From Rhodoluna sp. (GTDB lineage: Bacteria > Actinomycetota > Actinomycetes > Actinomycetales > Microbacteriaceae), in assembly GCA_016462375.1 (NCBI GenBank), contig JAEMTJ010000009.1, positions 1 through 29,423 on the forward strand: a stretch of DNA of 29,423 nt, written 5' to 3'. This document shows, one piece after another, positions 16,352 to 24,111 of this stretch. The notes beneath the pieces were generated by a model, which saw only the letters and a program-made list of their open reading frames with translations, ran no database searches and was not told the origin of the DNA. How positions within the stretch are numbered: the stretch's first letter is position 1; each line of letters starts with the position of its first letter. The position numbers were made by a program, and so were the translations under genes.

Positions 16352-17803
16352 ATGACTCCAGAAATCAGAAGAGTAGCCAATGTCATCCTGTTGATGTTCC
16401 TATCGCTATTCGTTGCTGCCAGCGCTATGCAGGTAGTTAACGCAGATGCTCTAAACAATGATTCTCGCAACCAACGAGCAGTCTTCGATGGTTATAAGAC
16501 CCAACGTGGTGCCATCTTGGTAGACAACATCCCAATCGCCGAATCCACTCCATCCAATGATGCTTACCATTTCCTCAGAAAGTACTCAGCTGAACAATAC
16601 AGCGCAATCACTGGCTTCTATTCGTTGTATCAAGGTAGAACTGGGCTAGAAAACTACCTAGATAACTCACTGCGTGGAGATAACTCAGCGCAATTCTTTG
16701 AGCAACTGAATGCTCTTTTCTCAGGTAATCCGGTTACTGGAGCTTCAGTTGAACTAAGCATCGATGAGAATATTCAGCAGGTCGCTTGGGATGCCCTAGG
16801 CAATAACAGGGGGGCGGTTATCGCCATGGATCCAGCTACCGGCAGAATCATTGCTCTAGTTTCTAAGCCTGGCTTTGATGCCAACCTGCTAGCTACCCAC
16901 AACACCGCTGATGCTTCCGCAAATTACAAGACACTGCTAACCAGAAAAGACGCTCCACTAATCAACCGAGCAATCGGGGGAGATTTATACGCACCGGGTT
17001 CAGTATTCAAACTGATAGTTGCCTCAGCTGCCTTTGAATCAGGAAAATACACACCCCAGAGCACTCTGCCTAACCCTAGTAAATACACTCTGCCTGGCAC
17101 TAAAACCACAATCACCAACGCTGGTGAAAGTAGTTGTGGTGGATCACCGAAGGTCTCGATTGCAACAGCTTTAAAGCTCTCCTGCAATATTCCTTTCGCT
17201 CAACTAGGCATTGCGCTAGGACAGGAAGCCATTGCAGCACAGGCTAAGAAGTTCGGTTTTGGAGAATCAGTAACCATTCCTATGAAGTCGACTGCAAGTG
17301 TTTACCCAACTGGCATGGATGATGCCCAAACTGGCCTTTCATCATTTGGGCAGTTCGATGTTCGGGTCAGCCCATTACAAATAGTTATGGTTTCTGCTGC
17401 CATTGCTAATGACGGTATTCAGATGCAACCGTATTTAGTTGATCAAATATTTACATCTAACTTAACTCTGCTCCAAGAAACCAAACCCACAGAACTTAGA
17501 AGATCAATCAGCACAAGTACTGCAGAATCAGTTAAGAACATGATGATTGCAGCCGTTGCAACTGGGGTCAGCTCAAATGCAAGAATCCCAGGTGTAGTTG
17601 TTGCCGGTAAAACCGGCACTGCAGAAAATGGTGTTGGCCAACCATACACACTTTGGTTCACTGGATTTGCTCCAGCCAAGAATCCAAAAGTTGCTATTGC
17701 TGTAGTGATTGAAAACGGTGGTGGCTTTGGTCAATCCGGTCGGGGTAACTCCGTTGCTGCACCTATCGCTAAAAAAGTTATGCAGGCGGTGTTGGATAAA
17801 TGA
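16352..17803 (+). CDS. pbpA: PbpA: class B penicillin-binding protein (transpeptidase)
   Basis: PbpA crosslinks peptidoglycan as the partner of RodA. The 483-residue protein has one N-terminal membrane anchor (about residues 10-30), a dimerisation-like region, and a transpeptidase domain with SVFK at 217-220 (acylated Ser217), SCN at 277-279 and KTG at 420-422. All three penicillin-binding motifs are intact, and the size matches actinobacterial PbpA. It begins immediately after the rodA stop and overlaps pknA by ATGA, so RodA, PbpA and PknA are translationally coupled. Confidence 0.95.
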   Translation: MTPEIRRVANVILLMFLSLFVAASAMQVVNADALNNDSRNQRAVFDGYKTQRGAILVDNIPIAESTPSNDAYHFLRKYSAEQYSAITGFYSLYQGRTGLENYLDNSLRGDNSAQFFEQLNALFSGNPVTGASVELSIDENIQQVAWDALGNNRGAVIAMDPATGRIIALVSKPGFDANLLATHNTADASANYKTLLTRKDAPLINRAIGGDLYAPGSVFKLIVASAAFESGKYTPQSTLPNPSKYTLPGTKTTITNAGESSCGGSPKVSIATALKLSCNIPFAQLGIALGQEAIAAQAKKFGFGESVTIPMKSTASVYPTGMDDAQTGLSSFGQFDVRVSPLQIVMVSAAIANDGIQMQPYLVDQIFTSNLTLLQETKPTELRRSISTSTAESVKNMMIAAVATGVSSNARIPGVVVAGKTGTAENGVGQPYTLWFTGFAPAKNPKVAIAVVIENGGGFGQSGRGNSVAAPIAKKVMQAVLDK

Positions 17804-19119
17804 AACCAGAAGAAGGAAAACTCTACGGTGATCGCTACCGACTAGTTAAACGAATTGCAACCGGTGGCATGGGTGAAGTTTGGCAAGCTCAAGACGAAGT
17901 AATTCTGCGTCAGGTTGCAATCAAGATTCTAAAACAGCAATACATGGGTGATCCTGATTTTGTTGAAAGGTTTAGAACAGAAGCAAAACACGCAGCCATG
18001 ATAAACCACGATGGCATCGCCAATGTCTATGACTACGGTGAAGATGACGGCAGCGCTTACCTAGTTATGGAACTAGTCCCAGGCGAATCACTTTCGTCCA
18101 TTCTCGAAAGAGAAAAGACACTACCTGACCAGCAAGTTATTTCCATCATCGCTCAAACTGCGCTAGCCCTAGATGCTGCTCATCGAGAAGGTCTGGTCCA
18201 CAGAGACATCAAGCCAGGCAACCTATTGATTTCCCCCGATGGGCAAGTGAAGATAACTGACTTCGGTATCGCTCGTGTTGCTAACCAGGTGTCCCTAACC
18301 CAGACGGGCCAGGTCATGGGAACTGTCCAATACCTAGCGCCTGAACAAGCCACCGGTAAACCTGCCAGTGCTTCCGGCGATATATATTCCCTTGGCATCG
18401 TCGCCTACGAAGCTCTTGCTGGGAAAAGGCCGTTTAAGGGTGAAACCCAAATGGCTATCGCCATGGCCCAGATCAACGAAACTCCTTCGCCGCTTCCTGA
18501 ACACATCGATGCCAAACTGGCGAAATTAGTCATGGATTGCATGGCCAAAAAGCCTGATCAGCGACCTAGCTCTGCCCTAGCGCTAGCGGCTAGAGCGGAA
18601 GCTTTGCTATCAACTGCTCCAGGGGCAATCCCGATCAATGCGGTTATCCCACCAGCGACACTTGAGGTTAGTGACGAGACCACGGTTATTGACACCGATA
18701 CCAAACCAACCGCACCGGTGCCAACCGTTTGGCCCTGGCTTGCCTTGATCATTATTCTCTTGAGCACTATTGCAGTGATAACTTGGGCAGGTTTAGTCGC
18801 ACCTAAGCAGACCATTAGCCCAAGCCCATCCCCTTCGCAAACAGCTAGCCAAACTTCAACCCCAACACCCAGCAAAACTGAAGACACCGTAGTCATCTTG
18901 TTAAGCGATTACCAAGAGTTGGATGTCTCACTTGTTGTCCCACAACTAACCCAACTTGGTGTCCTCGTTGACCCGATAGCCGGATCAACGGTTCCTGCTG
19001 ATGACCCTCGGGTATCTCAAGTCTATGAAATCGCACCACTGGGCACTGTGATCAAAGGAAGCACTGTTCAGGTTTACTACTACCAACAAGAACCAGACCC
19101 AAACACAGTTGTTAACTAA
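17800..19119 (+). CDS. pknA: PknA: transmembrane Ser/Thr protein kinase with degenerate PASTA-like tail
   Basis: The Hanks-type kinase domain spans about residues 12-270: Gly-rich loop IATGGMGEVW, ATP-binding Lys42 in AIKIL, catalytic HRDIKPGN at 134-141 (Asp136), DFG at 154-156, and the activation segment TGQVMGTVQYLAPEQ with the usual phospho-acceptor Thr. A membrane helix lies at about 311-332, followed by a Ser/Pro/Thr-rich spacer. The last 65 or so residues (about 363-427), ending PLGTVIKGSTVQVYYYQQ, resemble one divergent PASTA module. Mycobacterial PknA lacks such a sensor. Start ATG overlaps the pbpA stop. Confidence 0.93.
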   Translation: MKPEEGKLYGDRYRLVKRIATGGMGEVWQAQDEVILRQVAIKILKQQYMGDPDFVERFRTEAKHAAMINHDGIANVYDYGEDDGSAYLVMELVPGESLSSILEREKTLPDQQVISIIAQTALALDAAHREGLVHRDIKPGNLLISPDGQVKITDFGIARVANQVSLTQTGQVMGTVQYLAPEQATGKPASASGDIYSLGIVAYEALAGKRPFKGETQMAIAMAQINETPSPLPEHIDAKLAKLVMDCMAKKPDQRPSSALALAARAEALLSTAPGAIPINAVIPPATLEVSDETTVIDTDTKPTAPVPTVWPWLALIIILLSTIAVITWAGLVAPKQTISPSPSPSQTASQTSTPTPSKTEDTVVILLSDYQELDVSLVVPQLTQLGVLVDPIAGSTVPADDPRVSQVYEIAPLGTVIKGSTVQVYYYQQEPDPNTVVN

Positions 19120-19194
19120 CGGCTAAGTCTAAGTTTCAAAGCAAAGCACAAAGATAAACTTGAGGAAACCGCAAAACCCCGAATGGAGCTACCG

Positions 19195-21060
19195 ATGAAC
19201 GACTCAGCGCGTGTCATCGCTGGACGCTACGAATTAGGTCAGCTCATTGGTCGTGGTGGTATGGCTGAGGTTTACTCAGGCGTAGATACCCGACTCGGGA
19301 GAACTGTCGCTATCAAATTACTGAAAGCAGACCTTGCCGCTGACTCAAGTTTTGAGGCTAGATTTCGTCAGGAAGCGCAAGCATCTGCGCGGATGGCTCA
19401 CCCAACAATCGTTAGAGTCTATGACGCGGGGGATGAGATCACCGTTGACAGCAATGGTGTTGAGCGTCACCTCCCATACATAGTCATGGAATTGGTGCGC
19501 GGCGACGTACTTAGAGATATTCTTCGTCAAAGAAAGCTAACCCAGCAAGAAGCAATTGCTTATGCAACTGGAGTACTAACTGCTCTTGAGTTCTCTCATG
19601 CCGCAGGTGTGATTCATAGAGATATCAAGCCTGCGAATGTCATGATCACGGAGGCCAACGCAATCAAGGTGATGGACTTTGGCATTGCCAGAGCAGTTAG
19701 TGATTCATCAGCAACCCTTGCGCAGACCAACGGGATCGTTGGCACAGCCCAATACTTCTCTCCTGAACAAGCTAGAGGTGAAACTGTTGATCACAGAACA
19801 GACCTTTACTCAACCGGCGTCTTGCTATATGAAATGCTTGTTGGTCGCCCACCGTTTACTGGAGATACCGCCGTCTCTGTCGCTTACCAACACGTAAGCG
19901 AAATAGCTCTCTCACCATCGGGAGTGAACCAAACTATCTCTCTAGCTATTGATTCTGTTGTCATGAAATCTCTAAGCAAGGAAAGAAATCAAAGATTCCA
20001 ATCCGCTAGCGAATTCAGGTCTGCTTTGGCTGCTGCTGTTTTAGGTCAATCAGTTGCCCTTTGGTCGGATGACCTGCAGCCAGCAACAGCCCCAATGGAA
20101 CCAATTGTCGAACCAGTAGTTGCGCCAGTATTGCCAACCGTTGACCCATTTGACGAATTGATTGCCGCCGCCAACGAGGAGGCAACGGCAGGGATTAACA
20201 AGCCAGTAGTGTCGGCAACTGACGAAACCGTTGCTATGGACTCTGCTGATGATGACGGTTTTAGCCAGTTGGGATTTGCTACCGGCCCGACCCAGGTAAT
20301 CAACACAACTAAGACCAAGAGCAGTGGTGAGCCACCATCGGCAGCGTTAGTCTGGGGTTTCGGTAGCGGTATCTCAGTGTTGCTTTTAGGTCTGCTCGTT
20401 TGGCTCATTGCCAGTGGTGGGGCGATGTTTAACTTTGGCGGCACTAGCACTAACAAAATTTCCGTTGCCAACGTTGTTGGGAAAACTTATGACGAGGCGT
20501 ACTCGACTCTTACTGGGCAAAACTTGTTAGTCGATAAGCAACTGCAGATGAGTGACACCGTTGAAAGTGGTTTAGTTATTTCAACTGATCCACCAGCGGG
20601 AGTGCAGGTTGGCGCTAAAACCACGGTTACTGTTTTGGTCTCAGCTGGTAAAGAGCAAGTGTTGATGCCAGATCTAACTGGGATGACTGAGGTGGATGCG
20701 CTAAGCGCACTCAATGCTGCAGGACTTACGCTTGGCACAATTACGCAATCTGATTCTCCAACCGTTGCACAGAACTTAGTTATCTCATCTGACCCATTGC
20801 CCAACACTTCGGTCTCAGCAAAGTCCGTGGTAAATCTTGTAATTTCAACCGGTACTGTAACCGTTCCAGATGTTGTGAATCTGGAATTGATTGATGCTAG
20901 CGCTCAGCTATCTGCGCCAACTGTTGGCTACATCGTGCAAACTGATTTAGCTTTTGATTGCACGGGAACCGCCGGCACGGCAGTTATCGCTCAGTCGATT
21001 CAGCCAGGTGTTCAGCCACAGGGTATGACAATAATTCTTACCCTTGAATGCATTGGCTAA
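19195..21060 (+). CDS. pknB: PknB: transmembrane Ser/Thr protein kinase with PASTA domains
   Basis: The kinase domain (about residues 8-270) has IGRGGMAEVYSG, VAIKLL, HRDIKPANVMI, DFGIARA, and activation-loop residues TNGIVGTAQYFSPEQARG. An acidic linker leads to a membrane helix near residues 385-405. Three extracellular PASTA units follow (from about 420, 490 and 555), each ending in a strand such as TVTVLVSAG or VVNLVISTG. PASTA modules sense muropeptides or lipid II. The third unit has two Cys residues, in FDCTGT and LECIG, that could form a disulfide. I prefer ATG at 19195, preceded by GGAG at 6 nt, over ATG at 19183, which has no Shine-Dalgarno sequence at proper distance. The 75-bp gap after pknA holds TAAACT, a possible internal promoter. 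Confidence 0.94.
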   Translation: MNDSARVIAGRYELGQLIGRGGMAEVYSGVDTRLGRTVAIKLLKADLAADSSFEARFRQEAQASARMAHPTIVRVYDAGDEITVDSNGVERHLPYIVMELVRGDVLRDILRQRKLTQQEAIAYATGVLTALEFSHAAGVIHRDIKPANVMITEANAIKVMDFGIARAVSDSSATLAQTNGIVGTAQYFSPEQARGETVDHRTDLYSTGVLLYEMLVGRPPFTGDTAVSVAYQHVSEIALSPSGVNQTISLAIDSVVMKSLSKERNQRFQSASEFRSALAAAVLGQSVALWSDDLQPATAPMEPIVEPVVAPVLPTVDPFDELIAAANEEATAGINKPVVSATDETVAMDSADDDGFSQLGFATGPTQVINTTKTKSSGEPPSAALVWGFGSGISVLLLGLLVWLIASGGAMFNFGGTSTNKISVANVVGKTYDEAYSTLTGQNLLVDKQLQMSDTVESGLVISTDPPAGVQVGAKTTVTVLVSAGKEQVLMPDLTGMTEVDALSALNAAGLTLGTITQSDSPTVAQNLVISSDPLPNTSVSAKSVVNLVISTGTVTVPDVVNLELIDASAQLSAPTVGYIVQTDLAFDCTGTAGTAVIAQSIQPGVQPQGMTIILTLECIG

Positions 21061-21692
21061 AGATTTACCAACGGGTTTAGCCCTTTAGCTTTGGCGGCGG
21101 CACCTTTAAGCCCGATTGATTCCAGCCAGTTACCCAACATCTGATAACCGCCTTGAGTTAGAACTGACTCTGGGTGAAATTGAACTCCGTAGATTGGCAA
21201 ACTCTTGTGCTGAAGCCCCATGATCACCCCACCCGCAGTTTTGCTAGTGATAATTAGATCTTCCGGTACTGTTCCAATAACAACGGCCAGGGAGTGATAT
21301 CTGGTCGCTGTAAAAGGCTCAGGAACATCTTTGTATATCAGGCTGTCATCGTGATAAACCAAACTGGTTTTTCCGTGCATAAGTTCTTCGGCATTGGTAA
21401 CGGTGGCCCCCATTGCTTCCGCGATGGCTTGATGCCCTAGGCAAACGCCGAATATAGGTTTACCCGTAGCAAGCGAGAGTTTGACCGTTGCGATGCTCAG
21501 GCCAGCGGCGGCTGGGGTGCCAGGTCCAGGGGATAGCAGTACAGCATCGTATTTGGCTAATAGGTCAGGTAACTGGCTCTCCGGCACCACATCGTTGCGA
21601 AGCACCTCAGTCTCCGCTCCCAGCTGCTGAAGATACCCGTTCAGGGTATAGACGAAGGAGTCATAGTTATCTAAAACGAGGATCTTGACCAT
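21057..21692 (-). CDS. trpG: TrpG/PabA: class I glutamine amidotransferase subunit
   Basis: The protein releases ammonia from glutamine for anthranilate or aminodeoxychorismate synthase. The 211-residue sequence has LVLDNYDSFVYTLNGYLQQL at the N-terminus, the oxyanion strand SPGPGTP at 54-60, catalytic Cys84 in GVCLGHQA, a RYHSLAV contact at 131-137, and His173 and Glu175 in QFHPES. From sequence alone TrpG and PabA cannot be separated. A copy convergent to pknB is normal for actinobacteria and is often named trpG. It overlaps the end of pknB by 4 bp. No gene for the synthase large subunit is in the window. Confidence 0.9.
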   Translation of the reverse strand: MVKILVLDNYDSFVYTLNGYLQQLGAETEVLRNDVVPESQLPDLLAKYDAVLLSPGPGTPAAAGLSIATVKLSLATGKPIFGVCLGHQAIAEAMGATVTNAEELMHGKTSLVYHDDSLIYKDVPEPFTATRYHSLAVVIGTVPEDLIITSKTAGGVIMGLQHKSLPIYGVQFHPESVLTQGGYQMLGNWLESIGLKGAAAKAKGLNPLVNL

Positions 21693-21709
21693 TAGGTTTT
21701 AAAGCCTAA
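21692..21709. repeat. Near-perfect 18-bp palindrome between trpG and crgA
   Basis: TTAGGTTTTAAAGCCTAA reads almost identically on both strands, with one mismatched pair. It touches the trpG start codon and lies about 23 bp before the crgA -10 box. It could be an operator for trpG, but no regulator is suggested by the sequence. Confidence 0.35.
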
Positions 21710-21731
21710 CTTGTTAGGGGTAGCGGCGTAT

Positions 21732-21737
21732 TAGAAT
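21732..21737 (+). promoter_or_regulatory. -10 box for leaderless crgA transcript
   Basis: TAGAAT is followed by TACACC and then the crgA ATG at 21744. The spacing and hexamer are identical to those before pepO. No Shine-Dalgarno sequence is present. Confidence 0.6.
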
Positions 21738-21743
21738 TACACC

Positions 21744-22019
21744 ATGTCTGAAAACGAACAGAAACCAACTAACCTACGTAAGCGTCCAGCCAAGCCTGAG
21801 GTGCCTGACTCCGTCAAGGTATCCAAGAAATCAGACGGGGCTAACCCTGCCTGGTTCTTACCAGTGACCCTAAGCCTGATGATTGTTGGTCTCGTCTGGA
21901 TCATGGTTTACTACATCAGCCAGACTCAATACCCGTTGGCTAGCCTAGGCGCTGGCAACATTATCGTTGGTTTTGGTTTGATGATGGTCGGCTTTGGCTT
22001 CCTTACTCGCTGGAAGTAA
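21744..22019 (+). CDS. crgA: CrgA: cell division / septation membrane protein
   Basis: CrgA is a small actinobacterial protein that binds FtsZ, FtsQ and PBPs and helps assemble the septum. The 91-residue product has a basic N-terminal tail (LRKRPAKPEV to about residue 35) and two membrane helices at about 38-58 and 71-88, joined by a short loop with SQTQYPLASLGAGN. The WFLPV before helix 1 and GFLTRWK at the C-terminus are typical. Its place after pknB/trpG is conserved. It abuts the convergent rhomboid gene with no intervening base, and no terminator is visible between them. Confidence 0.95.
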   Translation: MSENEQKPTNLRKRPAKPEVPDSVKVSKKSDGANPAWFLPVTLSLMIVGLVWIMVYYISQTQYPLASLGAGNIIVGFGLMMVGFGFLTRWK

Positions 22020-22832
22020 TTAGCCAATAGGCAAAATAGAATTGCCGTAGACCCAAGCTCCAACAAGAATTACAACAATTCCAACTAGTAACCCAATTTG
22101 AATTGACTGCTGCTCGCGTCTTCTTGTTCTAGATAAAACAAAAGCCACTGCAGCGCCAACAGCCAAACCGCCGACATGAGATTGCCAGGCGATGCCAGGT
22201 AAGAAACCTAGGAATAAGTTAATACCAATCAAGACATACATCTGACTGGCATCTAGTTTTAGTGCACGCAGTAAGACAAGATATGCACCCATCAAACCAA
22301 AGACCGCACCGCTGGCACCAACCACGCTGATACCAAAATCAGCTAGGAGCAGTACACCGACTCCTCCACCGAATGCTGATAGCAAATACAAAGCTATAAA
22401 GCGAAGCTTTCCTACCATCGGTTCAATGATGGTTCCTAACACGTAAAGCGAATACATGTTGAAAAGAATGTGAGTGATCTGATCGGTACTGTGAGCGAAA
22501 CTCGAAGTTAGAACTCGAAGTATCGAACCATATTCACTATCTTGTAGATACTTTGCATACAGCAGTTGATCAATTAGGTCAGGCATTAGTTGTTCTGCGA
22601 TGTATACGAGAACGTTAATGACAATTAGAACAATGGTGACCGGCGCTGCCTGTAAAGGTGACTTAGCAAAACTTGGCCGATGAATCTTTACTCTATCTTT
22701 GCCATCTTCTGGACACAGAAAACCTATTGCTCCCGGACTCGCGCAATCAACGCAGATGTATTTTTCACACCGTTGACAAGACACCCCGGTCTCACGATCG
22801 GGGTGTTTGTAACAGGTTGTGGTTTGACTCAC
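22020..22832 (-). CDS. Rhomboid-family intramembrane serine protease with N-terminal zinc-ribbon/B-box
   Basis: The 270-residue protein begins with a Cys/His cluster (C7, H10, C19, C22, C27, C30) that fits a B-box-like zinc site, as in many actinobacterial rhomboids. The membrane region follows from about residue 63. Catalytic features are Asn125 in HILFNMYSLY (oxyanion), Ser174 in GASGAVFGLMGAY, and His219 in QSHVGGLAVGA. It should cleave membrane-protein substrates inside the bilayer, and the substrate is unknown. The start is GTG at 22832, 4 bp after the ppiA stop, so it is probably the second gene of a ppiA operon. Confidence 0.92.
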   Translation of the reverse strand: MSQTTTCYKHPDRETGVSCQRCEKYICVDCASPGAIGFLCPEDGKDRVKIHRPSFAKSPLQAAPVTIVLIVINVLVYIAEQLMPDLIDQLLYAKYLQDSEYGSILRVLTSSFAHSTDQITHILFNMYSLYVLGTIIEPMVGKLRFIALYLLSAFGGGVGVLLLADFGISVVGASGAVFGLMGAYLVLLRALKLDASQMYVLIGINLFLGFLPGIAWQSHVGGLAVGAAVAFVLSRTRRREQQSIQIGLLVGIVVILVGAWVYGNSILPIG

Positions 22833-22836
22833 TTAG

Positions 22837-23367
22837 TTATGCAACGGCTTCGACAGAGACGGATTCAATAACTACATCAGCTTTTGGTTTGTCATTGGCC
22901 CCAGTTTCAACTGCGACAATTGCCTCCACTACATTTTTTGAATCTTCATCGGCTACTTCACCAAATACGGTGTGCTTGCCATAAAGCCATCCGGTTGGAG
23001 CAACGGTAATGAAGAACTGTGAACCGTTGGTGCCGGGCCCTGCGTTAGCCATGGCTAGTTTGTATGAATCGTTGAAGTTTTGATCAGAAATCTCATCCCC
23101 GAAGTTATAACCTGGCCCACCCATACCGGTGCCGGTTGGGTCTCCGCCCTGGATCATGAAGCCTGGGATTATGCGGTGAAAGATTACTCCGTTGTATAGC
23201 GGGATACCGGCATTCTTAGCCCCAGTCTTAGGGTGAATCCACTCTTTTGAGCCGTCAGCTAGGCCAACGAAGTTCTCAACAGTCTTAGGCGCGTGGTTGC
23301 CAAACAGGTTGACCTTTATGGCTCCGCGGTTGGTATGAAGGGTTGCAACGTGTGTATGTATAGTCAT
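22837..23367 (-). CDS. ppiA: PpiA: cyclophilin-type peptidyl-prolyl cis-trans isomerase
   Basis: Cyclophilins speed isomerisation of X-Pro bonds during folding. The 176-residue sequence has the full set of core motifs: NFVGLADG, FHRIIPGFMIQGGDPTGTGM (with the catalytic Arg), GPGTNGSQFFIT, and HTVFGEV. There is no signal peptide, so it acts in the cytoplasm. The start is ATG at 23367. Two promoter readings are possible: TTGTCG-17-TATTAT, giving a 5 to 8 nt leader, or GAGAAT 6 nt before the ATG. Confidence 0.95.
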   Translation of the reverse strand: MTIHTHVATLHTNRGAIKVNLFGNHAPKTVENFVGLADGSKEWIHPKTGAKNAGIPLYNGVIFHRIIPGFMIQGGDPTGTGMGGPGYNFGDEISDQNFNDSYKLAMANAGPGTNGSQFFITVAPTGWLYGKHTVFGEVADEDSKNVVEAIVAVETGANDKPKADVVIESVSVEAVA

Positions 23368-23381
23368 GCCTCTATTCTCGC

Positions 23382-23410
23382 ATAATAAGAAATCACCCCA
23401 AAAACGACAA
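23382..23410 (-). promoter_or_regulatory. Promoter of ppiA-rhomboid operon
   Basis: On the minus strand TTGTCG (complement of 23405-23410) and TATTAT (complement of 23382-23387) are separated by 17 bp. TATTAT matches the -10 consensus at five of six bases. The start of transcription would fall only a few bases before the ppiA ATG. Confidence 0.5.
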
Positions 23411-23446
23411 TTTCCCGCTAAATGTCAGACGGGGGTCATAAAATGT

Positions 23447-23474
23447 TTGACATGTTCCCCAACGGGGATATAGA
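23447..23474 (+). promoter_or_regulatory. Promoter with internal palindrome, upstream of small ORF
   Basis: A perfect TTGACA -35 box (23447-23452) is 16 bp from TATAGA (23469-23474). Between the boxes lies TCCCC-AAC-GGGGA (23456-23468), a 5-bp inverted repeat where a repressor would block polymerase. ATGTCA at 23422-23427 and TGACAT at 23448-23453 form a second inverted pair reaching into the -35 box. This is the best consensus promoter in the window. Confidence 0.6.
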
Positions 23475-23498
23475 CCACCTAACAAACAGGGGGACGGC

Positions 23499-23738
23499 TT
23501 GAAGATTGAAATACTAGCTATGAAGGGGCCAACTATTCCGGCCTTTGAACTACGGGAGCCTGGTGTTCTTAGGGTTATTTTGCAGATGGGTACACCAAAA
23601 GAATCAATCTCTGCCGCTTGCGAGGGCATTTTGCACGAACAGGTCCTGAGCAGAGTGATCAGACTCTGGGCGTTAAACGACTGCGAGCGGGACTTCCTAG
23701 AACAAGGAAGACACTTGCTTATTTCCGAGAGCGAGTAG
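23499..23738 (+). CDS. Small ORF of unknown function (79 aa)
   Basis: I do not recognise this protein. It is supported by context: a consensus promoter at 23447-23474, a strong AGGGGGA Shine-Dalgarno sequence 4 nt before a TTG start, and an expected leader of about 17 nt. The product is soluble and mixed in charge (KIEILAMKGPTIPAFELREP at the start, GRHLLISESE at the end) with two Cys. It has no signal peptide or membrane segment and may be mostly helical after residue 30. Its last 20 bp overlap the end of the convergent XRE gene. A chance ORF is still possible. Confidence 0.5.
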   Translation: MKIEILAMKGPTIPAFELREPGVLRVILQMGTPKESISAACEGILHEQVLSRVIRLWALNDCERDFLEQGRHLLISESE

Positions 23739-23991
23739 GTTTGGCTGGCCAACCTAGTGCGCCGACAGCCTTTAGGAGCTCCTCAGGAGACACCTTTAGC
23801 TCTTTACACAACTTGCCAATAGTCCCTGAAGGAATCTCACGTTCTAGGTGGAAATAGCGGCTCAGGCTAGATTTCTGCATGCCTGTTGTGATTGCAAACT
23901 GGTTTAGAGACTTATATCCCTGTTTCTCATACTTTGAGACAAACCAGTTCCATGCCGATTCGATGTGTTCGGGTTGCTGCTTAGTTACCAT
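23719..23991 (-). CDS. Small XRE-type helix-turn-helix protein
   Basis: The 90-residue product has a Cro/C1-like helix-turn-helix at about residues 28-75: LNQFAITTGMQKSSLSRYFH forms helices 1 to 3, followed by GTIGKLCKELKVSPEELLKA, which is the typical end of the fold. There is no effector or oligomerisation domain. The N-terminal 25 residues (QQPEHIESAWNWFVSKYEKQ) form an amphipathic helix. It is likely a DNA-binding repressor, and the promoter of the convergent small ORF is a natural candidate target, by inference only. The start is ATG at 23991 with TAGTTT 7 nt upstream and no Shine-Dalgarno sequence. Confidence 0.85.
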   Translation of the reverse strand: MVTKQQPEHIESAWNWFVSKYEKQGYKSLNQFAITTGMQKSSLSRYFHLEREIPSGTIGKLCKELKVSPEELLKAVGALGWPAKPTRSRK

Positions 23992-23998
23992 ACTTTTA

Positions 23999-24004
23999 AA
24001 ACTA
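23999..24004 (-). promoter_or_regulatory. -10 box for leaderless XRE gene transcript
   Basis: On the minus strand TAGTTT is followed by TAAAAGT and then ATG at 23991. No Shine-Dalgarno sequence is seen. The spacing is that of the other leaderless starts in this window. Confidence 0.45.
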
Positions 24005-24065
24005 CCTGACTTTGATCAAGCCCCATGCGATTGCATCCATAACCGATGTTATCTGGTTAAACGGG

Positions 24066-24106
24066 AACACGCTTACACGCTGTGGAGAACTGTAGTCGCG
24101 TGTTTT
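24066..24106. repeat. Inverted repeat between GH16 and XRE genes
   Basis: AACACGC at 24066-24072 can pair with GCGTGTT at 24098-24104. A second ACACGC just inside (24075-24080) can pair with the same arm, so two hairpins compete. The plus strand continues TTATCTTCT, and the minus strand has no T tract. It follows the GH16 stop on the minus strand, so it could weakly end that transcript. Confidence 0.35.
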
Positions 24107-24111
24107 ATCTT

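Noticed and set aside
23393..23752. Minus-strand frame of about 119 codons across the small-ORF promoter
   Set aside because: It would cover the consensus promoter and palindrome at 23447-23474 and part of the XRE gene. It has no recognisable domain or Shine-Dalgarno sequence.
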